In this document: positions 27,543 to 35,430 of the stretch, piece by piece | Position numbering within the stretch: position 1 is the stretch's first letter | Layout of the letters: the number at the start of each line of letters is the position of its first letter | Source of the DNA: JAJPJE01 sp963724985 | Lineage (GTDB): Bacteria > Acidobacteriota > Terriglobia > Terriglobales > Acidobacteriaceae | Length of the DNA: 64,000 nucleotides | Assembly (NCBI GenBank): GCA_963724985.1 | Contig: CAVRWV010000033.1 | Span: forward strand, 558,001-622,000 | Reading direction: 5' to 3' | Made by a program: the position numbers and the translations under genes | Notes under the pieces: model-generated | Seen by the model: the letters and a program-made list of their open reading frames with translations, nothing else | The model's database searches: none | Told to the model about the DNA's origin: nothing

Positions 27543-28484
27543 CTATATGCCCGAAGCGGGACGGGACGGCTTCTCCACTAGCGCCGCAACCGCCGCTTTC
27601 ATCGCAGCTGTCCGGTGCTGAATCAGTTCCACAAATGCTGCGGCAGCTCGCGGCAGGCTTCGATCGCGCCGGTACACCAGCCCCAGTTCGCGCGACAAAT
27701 CCACGTCCTTCAGCGCTACTAGCTTCACTTGTCCGGAGCGCACTTCGTCGCGCGCGAAGCTGGTGCTGATCAGAGATACGCCCAGGCCCGCGGCCACAAA
27801 GCTCTTGATCATGCCCACGCTCGGCAGTTCCATTCGCACCTGCAGTTGCGTGTTGTAGGGCCGAAACAGCTTGTCCAGGATCTGCCGCGTGTAGCCCGTT
27901 TTAGGAAAGATCAGCGGCTGCTCTGCCACCAGGCTCACTGGTACCGCCGACAGCTTCGCCAAGGGATTATTGGCGTCCACCATCAGCATCAGTTTGTCGC
28001 GGAAAATCGAACGCACCTTCAAACTGCTCGACTTCACCGGCATCGTCACAATGCCCACGTCAATCGATCCGTCTTCGATTCGCTCCAGGATCTTGCGGCT
28101 GAAATTGCGATAGATACTGAGCTGCACCGCCGGGTAGAGCCGCAGGTATTCGGCAAACACGTCCGGCAGCACGTAGAGACACGTGGCCTCATTCGCGCCG
28201 ATCGCCAGCACGCCCCGCGGAGCGGTTCCCTGGTCGGCCACGGCGCGTTGCGATTCGCGCCGCAAATTCAGCAGCCGCTGTGCATATTCGAAGAAGACTT
28301 CGCCCGCCGGAGTCAATCGCACAGTCTTGCCGCTGCGATCCAGCAGCTTTTCTCCGTACTCGTCTTCCAGTTGGCGAATCTGCGCGCTCACTGCCGATTG
28401 TGACCGGAAAACCTTTTGTCCGGCACGCGAGAAACTTCCTAGCTTGGCAACTTCTATGAAGGTGGATAACTGGTCAAAGTCCAT
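27543..28484 (-). CDS. LysR family transcriptional regulator
   Basis: 313 residues. The N-terminal HTH (about 1-62) includes FIEVAKLGSFSRAGQKVFRS and SAVSAQIRQLEDEYGEKL. The C-terminal effector domain is of the periplasmic-binding type (LAIGANEATCLYVLPDVFAE onward, GYTRQILDKLF). The HTH resembles CysB/CbbR-like members. It is divergent from the patatin-porin gene with 111 bases between the starts, so that gene is a plausible target. Confidence 0.92.
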   Translation of the reverse strand: MDFDQLSTFIEVAKLGSFSRAGQKVFRSQSAVSAQIRQLEDEYGEKLLDRSGKTVRLTPAGEVFFEYAQRLLNLRRESQRAVADQGTAPRGVLAIGANEATCLYVLPDVFAEYLRLYPAVQLSIYRNFSRKILERIEDGSIDVGIVTMPVKSSSLKVRSIFRDKLMLMVDANNPLAKLSAVPVSLVAEQPLIFPKTGYTRQILDKLFRPYNTQLQVRMELPSVGMIKSFVAAGLGVSLISTSFARDEVRSGQVKLVALKDVDLSRELGLVYRRDRSLPRAAAAFVELIQHRTAAMKAAVAALVEKPSRPASGI

Positions 28485-28595
28485 GGTCAGTCGTGCTCCA
28501 CACTATAAGCTATCAGTTCCGTCCTACCAAGAGATGTGACGAAACGATATGTTCGCATGCCTTTCTTCAGGAGATAATTCTCTTCGGAGAACACC

Positions 28596-30782
28596 ATGCG
28601 ATCCAAAGCCGTCTGCTTTCTGTTGGCGCTGGGACTCCTGCCCTCCCCGGGAATCGCACAAGAAACATCTTCTAAACCTGCTCCGCGAATCGCGCTTGTT
28701 CTCGAAGGCGGCGGCGCCCTCGGATTGGCTCACATCGGCGTCATCCGCTGGCTCGAGGAAAACCACATCCCCGTGCACTACGTTGCCGGAACCAGCATGG
28801 GTGCGCTCGTCGGCGGCCTCTACGCGGCGGGAAATAATCCCGCACAACTCAACCAGATCGTCAGTGGGATCGACTGGGACCAGGTGCTCAGCGATCAGAT
28901 TCCTTTCCAGGATCTCTCCTACCGTCGCAAAGAGGACGCCCGCGATTATCCCAACACGCTTCAGTTCGGACTGGAGCATGGCTTGCGGCTTCCCTCGGGA
29001 TTCAACGCCGGATATCAGGTCTCATTAATTCTCGACCGCTACATGCTGCCCTATTCCGATATTAAGAACTTCGACCAACTCCCCATTCCGTTTCGTTGCG
29101 TCGCGGTGGATCTCGTCTCCAAGCAGAAGTATGTCTTCAGTGACGGCCCAGTCTCGCAGGCAATGCGCGCCTCCATGTCGTTGCCAGGGTTCTTCAGCCC
29201 AGTCGTCGACAAGAAGCACATTTTCGTGGATGGCGGCCTGCTCGACAATCTCCCCGTCGATGTCGGCCGTGAAATGGGTGGCGAACTAATCCTGGCAGTC
29301 CACCTTCAGACCAAAGCCACCACCGCCGACCGGAACATCTCTTCCATCGGCGTCCTCTCCGACTCCATCGACGTGGTGATTGCGGCCAACGAACTCCAAA
29401 GCATGCAGAAGGCCGACCTGCTCGTTACCGTCGACGTCTCCGACTTCACGTCCACGGATTACTACGCTGCGCAGAAATTGATCGCAAAGGGATACGAAGC
29501 AGCGCAGCAGAAAGCCAACCTGCTGCGCGCCTTCAGCGTGGACGACGCCACATGGAATCGATATATCGCCGAGCGCAACTCCCGCCGCCGCGAAACCATA
29601 CCAACTCCTGAGTTCGTGGCCGTGCAAGGAGCCTCACCCGCCGCCTCGAAGGTCATTCAAAACGATCTTTCCAAATTGGCCGGGCAGCCGCTCGATATCG
29701 ACAAACTCGAAAGCGGCCTGACTCAGATCGTTGGCACCGGACGCTTCTCCAAACTGAACTACGGTCTGACCGAACAGAACGGACAGCCCGGACTGCTCAT
29801 CACCGCCGCCCAGAAGGAAGCTCCCATCCTGGTGAATCCGCTGATCGCAATCGACGGATCCGAGATCCAGAATGTTCGCTTCGCTCTTGGCGCCCGCCTC
29901 ACTAAGTTCGGCACTGGCTCTCACGAAACAGAATGGCGCACCGACCTCGCCTTCGGCTCCGAGTATGGCATTGCCACCGACTACTTCCGCCCCTTCAGAG
30001 GACTTCCGGGCTGGTTCATTGATCCCGGCGCCATTGCCAATACCTCTCCCTTCGACATTTACAACGAGAATAATCAAATCGCGGCGTATCGTCTGCAAAA
30101 GGTCTCCGGCTACTTCGACGCTGGATACCAGTTCAGCCGCAGCAGCGAATTGCGCTTTGGCTACGAGTTGGGTTATCTGCGATTGAAAGAGCAGGTCGGA
30201 TCGCCCCTGTTTGGCAATCCAGCCGATCGCCTTGGACAATCCTCCATCCGGTACCGCCTCGATCTCCTCGACGATCCCGTTGTCCCGCGGAAGGGAGTAG
30301 CGCTCGACTCCAGCTTCAGTTGGTTCGACTCCTATCTCGGCAGCAGCAACGCATTCCCGTCGTCCGAGATCCTGAGCAGGTTTTACGTGCCCGTCAGCGA
30401 ACCGGGCAGTATTTTCGGAGGCGTTTCTGGCGGCACGGACTTCGGATTCACGCGCACCGGGCTTCCCTCCTTCAGCCTCGGAGGGCCGGTACGATTAGCC
30501 GCTTTTGGTCGAAACGAGTTGCTGACGAATCAGTATTTGCTGTTACAGGGCGGATACCTTCAGCAGATTGTGAAATTCCCACCGCTTCTCGGCAAGGGAC
30601 TCTTCGCCTACGGTGAAGTCGAAGGTGGCCGAGTTACCAACGAAATGAACGAGTCCCCGTGGCCGGCCGACGCGGTTCTCGGCATGATCGTCCAAACCGC
30701 ATTCGGACCCATCATCGTCGGCGGCAGCTACGGCACAACCGGCCACCACAAATTCTTCTTCCAGGTGGGACGCGTGTTTTGA
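28596..30782 (+). CDS. Patatin-like phospholipase fused to outer-membrane barrel (type Vd-like)
   Basis: 728 residues. A signal peptide (AVCFLLALGLLPSPGIAQ) is followed by a patatin domain (about 30-225) with oxyanion loop EGGGALG, nucleophile Ser in GTSMG and catalytic Asp in FVDGGL. Next comes a POTRA-like segment (about 345-400, PLDIDKLESGLTQIVGTG), then a 16-strand-type barrel rich in alternating aromatic residues, ending in the Phe-terminated signal FFFQVGRVF. This is the layout of PlpD/FplA autotransporters, which expose or secrete a lipase. Exported via Sec and inserted by the BAM complex. Confidence 0.9.
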   Translation: MRSKAVCFLLALGLLPSPGIAQETSSKPAPRIALVLEGGGALGLAHIGVIRWLEENHIPVHYVAGTSMGALVGGLYAAGNNPAQLNQIVSGIDWDQVLSDQIPFQDLSYRRKEDARDYPNTLQFGLEHGLRLPSGFNAGYQVSLILDRYMLPYSDIKNFDQLPIPFRCVAVDLVSKQKYVFSDGPVSQAMRASMSLPGFFSPVVDKKHIFVDGGLLDNLPVDVGREMGGELILAVHLQTKATTADRNISSIGVLSDSIDVVIAANELQSMQKADLLVTVDVSDFTSTDYYAAQKLIAKGYEAAQQKANLLRAFSVDDATWNRYIAERNSRRRETIPTPEFVAVQGASPAASKVIQNDLSKLAGQPLDIDKLESGLTQIVGTGRFSKLNYGLTEQNGQPGLLITAAQKEAPILVNPLIAIDGSEIQNVRFALGARLTKFGTGSHETEWRTDLAFGSEYGIATDYFRPFRGLPGWFIDPGAIANTSPFDIYNENNQIAAYRLQKVSGYFDAGYQFSRSSELRFGYELGYLRLKEQVGSPLFGNPADRLGQSSIRYRLDLLDDPVVPRKGVALDSSFSWFDSYLGSSNAFPSSEILSRFYVPVSEPGSIFGGVSGGTDFGFTRTGLPSFSLGGPVRLAAFGRNELLTNQYLLLQGGYLQQIVKFPPLLGKGLFAYGEVEGGRVTNEMNESPWPADAVLGMIVQTAFGPIIVGGSYGTTGHHKFFFQVGRVF

Positions 30783-30784
30783 AA

Positions 30785-31423
30785 CTACGTCCGAAAATCC
30801 GAGATCCCATCCCAGATCAACTGCACCGCCACCGCGAGGATGAGAAAACCAAAAATACGGTTGATTGACCCTGTGGCATTCGGACCAAGCCTCTCCACCA
30901 GCGGTCCGCCCAGGCGCAGGAACAGATACACCACCAGCCCAAGCGCCGCGATTCCAATGATCATGCCCACGTACGCCAGCATATTCGTGCTGTTAGCCGC
31001 CAGTCCCATCACCACTCCGATGGAACCCGGCCCTGCCAGGATCGGCATTGCCATCGGCGTGAAGGAGATATCTTCCTTCGTGACGGCCTCGTCGCCTTCC
31101 GCATCTGTGATGCGGCTCTTGCTCGTCACCATGCCCCAGGCTGCATTCGCAACGATCAGCCCTCCCGCAATCCGCAGCACCGGCAGGCTGATCCCAAAGA
31201 AGCTCAACACGAATCGTCCAACCAGCAGAAAGAACACCAGGATTCCGATCACGAAAAGCGCGACCTTCAACTCGGTCATTCGCCGCTCCGACCGTGAGGA
31301 TCTCGAAGTCAGCGTAAAGAAGATGGGAACGGCGCCGAACGGATTCACAATCGGAAACAAAGCAAGAAAAGTGCCGATCGCCGCCGTTGGAAGACCTTTC
31401 AGTAACAGATGCTGTATCGGCAC
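30785..31423 (-). CDS. MarC/NAAT family membrane protein
   Basis: 212 residues with six spans. Signature stretches are LFPIVNPFGAVPIFFTLT in the first span, IAGGLIVANAAWGM, and the second repeat TPMAMPILAGPGSIGVVMGL. MarC proteins were once linked to antibiotic resistance, but that link is not supported; the transport role is unknown. It ends two bases from the convergent patatin-porin gene. Confidence 0.92.
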   Translation of the reverse strand: MPIQHLLLKGLPTAAIGTFLALFPIVNPFGAVPIFFTLTSRSSRSERRMTELKVALFVIGILVFFLLVGRFVLSFFGISLPVLRIAGGLIVANAAWGMVTSKSRITDAEGDEAVTKEDISFTPMAMPILAGPGSIGVVMGLAANSTNMLAYVGMIIGIAALGLVVYLFLRLGGPLVERLGPNATGSINRIFGFLILAVAVQLIWDGISDFRT

Positions 31424-31456
31424 TCTTCTCCTTTGAAACCCCGACCTCTATGTTCC

Positions 31457-31560
31457 TGTCATCCTCGAGCGAGCAGCTTTATCGCGAGAGAATGATCCAG
31501 ACGAGCGCCCGCGCCGACGGAGCGAAACGCCGCAAAAGCGACGCGAGCTTCCTCTTCGTC
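31457..31560. repeat. Interspersed TGTCAT-CGAGCG repeat, copy 5
   Basis: Begins TGTCATCCTCGAGCGAGCAG and ends GCGACGCGAGCTTCCTCTTC. Non-coding, between the MarC start and the BON gene stop. Confidence 0.45.
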
Positions 31561-31565
31561 CTACC

Positions 31566-32126
31566 CTAGCTCGGCTTTACCACCTGCAGATTGTTCTTCA
31601 CCGAAAAAATCCCCGGAACTGAATTCGCGCGGATGCCGGCGGTGTTCTTGTCCGTCTCGTTATCCACCACTCCCTCCAGCGTCACGTGCCCGCCTTTGAC
31701 AATGATCCGGATCGGCTTGATCACCGGCATGTCGTACTTCTGCAGCGGCGGGAAGCCATACACCGCGCGAAACACACGCCGACGTATTTGATTGTCCATC
31801 GGCGCCGGTGGCAGAACCTCGATCTGGTTATTGACCGTCTCTACCCCTTCCACCCTCTTCACTGCGTTCCCTGCATCCGACTTCACCGCAGGATTCGTCA
31901 CATACCCAATCAACGTGACGTTATATCCCTCGACTTTGTACTGTATGTTGTCGAAGACGTTGTAGTACGGCAGCATCAGCAGTTCGTGCCGCACTTCTTT
32001 CGCAATGCGATCGGTATTCATTGCCGGTGCGGCATGCAATTGTGACTGGTCCTGCGCCACCACCTGCGCGATTCCCAGCAGCAACATTCCGATCGTCAAA
32101 ACAAACCGACTCGTTGTATTTATCAT
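31566..32126 (-). CDS. Periplasmic protein with two BON domains
   Basis: 186 residues. The signal peptide (FVLTIGMLLLGIAQVVAQ) is followed by BON 1 (about 40-105, YKVEGYNVTLIGYVTNPAVK, VEGVETVNNQIEVLP) and BON 2 (about 112-184, IIVKGGHVTLEGVVDNETDK, VPGIFSVKNNLQVV). BON domains bind phospholipid or other envelope components (as in OsmY and DolP), so a role in envelope integrity is plausible. Confidence 0.88.
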   Translation of the reverse strand: MINTTSRFVLTIGMLLLGIAQVVAQDQSQLHAAPAMNTDRIAKEVRHELLMLPYYNVFDNIQYKVEGYNVTLIGYVTNPAVKSDAGNAVKRVEGVETVNNQIEVLPPAPMDNQIRRRVFRAVYGFPPLQKYDMPVIKPIRIIVKGGHVTLEGVVDNETDKNTAGIRANSVPGIFSVKNNLQVVKPS

Positions 32127-32215
32127 GCGTCCCTCCCCAACCTACTCTGGTCAGCAAGGATAATCGATGCGGTCACAAAGCGTGAACTGGAAGAATAGAG
32201 TCGGAGACAGTCTCC

Positions 32216-33079
32216 TCAGGGCTTCGGCGGAGGAGGATTTGCGGCTTTCCTGTGGAAGACAGCTCGGTCGATGTCCGGCCAGAACTCGGAGACGATTCCG
32301 CCCGTGCTGCCGTACAGGAACGAGATTCCGACACGGCTCATCGTCAGGCTGAACCCCCGATCGTTCGAGGGGTAGTACAGATTCGATAACCCACCTGCAG
32401 TAAACCCTCCGAGGATGTTCGAGAAATTTACTGTTTTTCCGCCACTGTCCCTGTGGCCGACAAATTCCTGCGCCATGGAGTATCCGATGCGGTGTGGGAT
32501 CGTGCCTTCCCCCAACCGGAAATATCGTGGGTCTTCTTTGAGCAAAACTGGGTACAGAAAGCCCCCGAAGAATCCACTCGAGGTGCTGTCGGCTAATGCA
32601 GCGCCATAGCGCTTTGCGTATCCAGCAGCTCCCTGGCCGTATTCCGGGAAGTTGTTCTGCGCCTGGCTGATTCCCGCCTGTATCCCAAGCGTCGCCCAGT
32701 TGAACGGATCGATGTTGCCCTTAAGAAATAGGTGAAACTTCTGCCCCGGCGTAAGTGGCGGAGGATGATGTCGGCTGGTCACTCCAAACATCGGGACAAC
32801 GCCGAGAATTCGCTGCGATTGCTCGCGCTTCCTGATCTCTTCTTCCGTCTGCTCCTGGTTCGCATCGCTCTGCCCGGGAGTATTCGCAGCGGTTGTACCT
32901 GAAGAATTTGCTGGGGGTGCGGTCGTTTGATTTTGATTTTGGCTGGCACCAGCGGGAGTATCGGGTCCCTGAGGGGATGTGCTATGAGGCGCCTCTTGCG
33001 TTGTTTGTGCGCCGATTTGCGGACTGACCGCAATCGCAGCAAGAAGCACAACAGCCGCGAGGGTCCTACGCGGGGGCAT
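32216..33079 (-). CDS. Exported hypothetical protein with Gln/Thr-rich linker
   Basis: 287 residues from ATG 33079. The signal peptide (LAAVVLLAAIAVSPQIGAQ) precedes a ~60-residue low-complexity Pro/Gln/Asn/Thr linker, then a globular part: VPMFGVTSRHHPPPLTPGQK, AGYAKRYGAALADSTSSGFF, LYPVLLKEDPRYFRLG and YPSNDRGFSLTMSRVG. This pattern is common in Acidobacteria and annotated as hypothetical; glycine and aromatic periodicity hints at outer-membrane association. Function unknown. Confidence 0.75.
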   Translation of the reverse strand: MPPRRTLAAVVLLAAIAVSPQIGAQTTQEAPHSTSPQGPDTPAGASQNQNQTTAPPANSSGTTAANTPGQSDANQEQTEEEIRKREQSQRILGVVPMFGVTSRHHPPPLTPGQKFHLFLKGNIDPFNWATLGIQAGISQAQNNFPEYGQGAAGYAKRYGAALADSTSSGFFGGFLYPVLLKEDPRYFRLGEGTIPHRIGYSMAQEFVGHRDSGGKTVNFSNILGGFTAGGLSNLYYPSNDRGFSLTMSRVGISFLYGSTGGIVSEFWPDIDRAVFHRKAANPPPPKP

Positions 33080-33140
33080 CAACTTACTATAGAGGGCGCC
33101 TGGCTCGATTCTGCTGCCACCGGACCCATTTTACTTTTCT

Positions 33141-34028
33141 TTACACGACCAGCGCGGCTGAGGCCCTGCGGCTTGGAAGAGTTTCCGCTGCCGCCAGTAC
33201 GGACGCGGGTCCCTTACCCGTCTGCCTGGTAAGAGTCATAACCATCAGGCTGGCCAGGAACTGCACCGTCGCCACGTCGTGATCGTCAAAGGCGTATGGC
33301 TCGGACGAAAGTACCTCGAGAATCCCGAGCACATTCTTCAAATGCACCAGCGGCGCAACCACCAGCGACTGGATTCCCAAAGACCGGCACGCCTGAAGAT
33401 CAACTACCGGATCGCCCGTCACTTGATCGCATCGCCATGCCTTCCCCGTACGAACTGACATCCCGGAGAGTCCTCGCTCCAGGCTTACCTGCGCTCCCAG
33501 TCCGGGGACGCCCGCTCCCATTGTCGCGTGACATTGCATCTTGCCATCGCTGATCAGCGCCAGCGCCGAACCCGATGCCCGCGTCAGACCCATCGCCCGA
33601 TCCAACACCATTCGCATTGACGAATCCAGATGCACCAGCGATCCATTTACGACCCGATACTCCAAATCCGGAGTCTGTTCTGCTCGCGCCACCGCCGCAG
33701 TACTGTACTCCGCTGAACGAGCGACTAGCCGCGGACCCGGCATCTCCGGTGTCTCCGGCGCTTCCACCGGAGTTGCGGGCTTCCGTCCGATCGCGCCCGG
33801 ACCCAGCAATTCCGCTACGACTCGGCGCATCTTCTCGTCCGTGATTACCGTGGCCGTCTCTTCCGCCAGCAGCGATCCGCCCATCAGCCGTCCCAGATTC
33901 AAGATGGCCTGGCTGCCGCACGCGTAACAATTTGACGTGTTGTTATAGCTGATGAGTTCGCACTGTACGCAAAAGACAGAATCACTCAATTGCAAAAATG
34001 CTACGTCCGATGCACTGCGGAAACCCAT
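33141..34028 (-). CDS. Zinc-ribbon + GAF domain protein
   Basis: 295 residues. The N-terminal treble-clef/zinc ribbon is CVQCELISYNNTSNCYACG (residues about 19-37), which favours the start at 34028. A Pro-rich linker follows, then a GAF domain (about 118-272: VNGSLVHLDSSMRMVLDRAM, ALALISDGKMQC, GLSGMSVRTGKAWRCDQVTG, SLVVAPLVHLKNVLGILEV). GAF domains bind small ligands or mediate dimerisation. No output domain is attached, so it may be a sensor partner, for example of the RsbW-like protein transcribed divergently at 34294. Confidence 0.82.
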   Translation of the reverse strand: MGFRSASDVAFLQLSDSVFCVQCELISYNNTSNCYACGSQAILNLGRLMGGSLLAEETATVITDEKMRRVVAELLGPGAIGRKPATPVEAPETPEMPGPRLVARSAEYSTAAVARAEQTPDLEYRVVNGSLVHLDSSMRMVLDRAMGLTRASGSALALISDGKMQCHATMGAGVPGLGAQVSLERGLSGMSVRTGKAWRCDQVTGDPVVDLQACRSLGIQSLVVAPLVHLKNVLGILEVLSSEPYAFDDHDVATVQFLASLMVMTLTRQTGKGPASVLAAAETLPSRRASAALVV

Positions 34029-34293
34029 GTCTTACCTACCCTGGGAACCTGTGGCGTTCGAAAGAAATTTGGGAGCCCTGTTGAGTACAAACAAATTAAT
34101 TGCTCACAGTTGCACCACATCAGTAGCAGCATTGGTTCCGAAATTCGATTCTGTGGAAAATTCGCGCGCGCATGTGCACTTCATCCGCTTCTTTGCGCAA
34201 AAACTTGCAACTGGAAATTCAATCTCGCTTAACACGCGTTTCGTACACTTCTGATGTACCTTCACAATCCGCCACTGGCGGCTCTCCCTCTCC

Positions 34294-34698
34294 ATGGAGA
34301 AACATTTCCAACTTCGCGGCACTATCGACGAGATACCCGAGACGCGCGACCAGATACTCTCCTTCATTCGCGAGAGCTGCCACAACGCCCCGCAGGATTA
34401 CAACCTTCTCGTCGCCGTCCAGGAAGCCCTCGCCAACGCGGTCGTTCACGGCTGCAAGAATGATCCCTCGCAGATCGTCCATTGCCGCGTCGAATGCGAT
34501 GATTCCGCGATCGCCATCACAGTTCGCGATCCCGGCCCCGGTTTTGATCTCCAGTCTCTCCCCGATCCCACTTCCACGGAACATGTCGCCGAAGAACATG
34601 GCCGCGGAATCTTCCTGCTGCGCTCGATGATGGATGAAGTTCATTTCGAAGATGGAGGAAGGCAGTTGCAGATGCGTAAGCTGAGAAGGCCCGCGTGA
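34294..34698 (+). CDS. RsbW-like anti-sigma/serine-kinase ATPase domain protein
   Basis: 134-residue stand-alone HATPase_c domain of the SpoIIAB/RsbW class. The N-box is LLVAVQEALANAVVHG, the G1 box RDPGPGFDL and the G2 box EEHGRGIFLLRSMMDEV. Such proteins bind a sigma factor and phosphorylate an anti-anti-sigma partner, or serve as switch kinases in other partner-switching systems. No STAS-domain or PP2C gene is in the window. Divergent from the GAF gene. Confidence 0.88.
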   Translation: MEKHFQLRGTIDEIPETRDQILSFIRESCHNAPQDYNLLVAVQEALANAVVHGCKNDPSQIVHCRVECDDSAIAITVRDPGPGFDLQSLPDPTSTEHVAEEHGRGIFLLRSMMDEVHFEDGGRQLQMRKLRRPA

Positions 34699-34735
34699 GG
34701 CTGATCTGGATGCCGCGAATCTAAATATGAACGTC

Positions 34736-34766
34736 TGAAAATAAAAGGGCGCCTTGGCAGACGCCC
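34736..34766 (-). terminator. Rho-independent terminator of the exported glutathione peroxidase gene
   Basis: On the minus strand: GGGCG, an internal part TCTGCCAAGG, CGCCC, then TTTTATTTT. It begins 22 bases after the stop of the gene at 34789-35340. Confidence 0.8.
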
Positions 34767-34788
34767 TCATGTCCACTTGCCGATTCTT

Positions 34789-35340
34789 CTACTGCAGCGC
34801 CTTCTCGACTGCCGCAGTCAACTCGGGCGAGTCTGGCGTCACATTCGGTTCGAAGCGCGCCGCGATCTCGCCGTTGCGGCTGATCAGGAACTTGGTGAAG
34901 TTCCATTTGATTTCGCCGCTGTGCTTCGGGTCGCTCGCCGGATCTGTCAGGAACTGGTACAGCGGCGTCGTATCGTCGCCCTTCACGGAAACCTTCGACA
35001 TCATCGGAAAACTCACGTGATAGGTGCGCGTGCAGAAAGTTTTGATCTCCTGATTCGTGCCTGGCTCCTGCGCGCCAAAATTGTTCGCCGGAATCCCGAC
35101 AATCACCAGGCCGCGATCCTTGTACTTCTCGTATAACGATTCCAGGGCGCTGTACTGCGGCGTAAAACCGCACTTACTGGCCACGTTCACCAGCAGGATC
35201 GCCTTTCCCTTGTAGGCCGCAAGCGGCGCGGGCTGCCCGTCAATCGAACTCAGCGTAAAGTCGTAAACGTTGTTTGCAGATGCGGAAAGCATAGTGCTCA
35301 AGAGTAGCAAAACGGCGAGTTTGTACACGAATCCCTCCAA
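34789..35340 (-). CDS. Glutathione peroxidase family, exported
   Basis: 183 residues. The signal peptide (YKLAVLLLLSTMLSASA-N) is followed by a thioredoxin-fold peroxidase. The peroxidatic Cys is in NVASKCGFTPQY (residue about 57), the Gln-equivalent region is PANNFGAQEPGT and the Trp is in IKWNFTKFLISR. It reduces hydroperoxides, using glutathione or thioredoxin (the Cys form usually uses thioredoxin). Unlike the copy at 45053, this one is predicted periplasmic. It has a dedicated terminator. Confidence 0.9.
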   Translation of the reverse strand: MEGFVYKLAVLLLLSTMLSASANNVYDFTLSSIDGQPAPLAAYKGKAILLVNVASKCGFTPQYSALESLYEKYKDRGLVIVGIPANNFGAQEPGTNQEIKTFCTRTYHVSFPMMSKVSVKGDDTTPLYQFLTDPASDPKHSGEIKWNFTKFLISRNGEIAARFEPNVTPDSPELTAAVEKALQ

Positions 35341-35430
35341 GTCAGCATATAGACGATTGCGATCCAGCTAAGTTGCAGGATTTCTATCACCGCGTCCCAG
35401 CTTGAACATTTCGCGAAAAGCACGCTCGAT

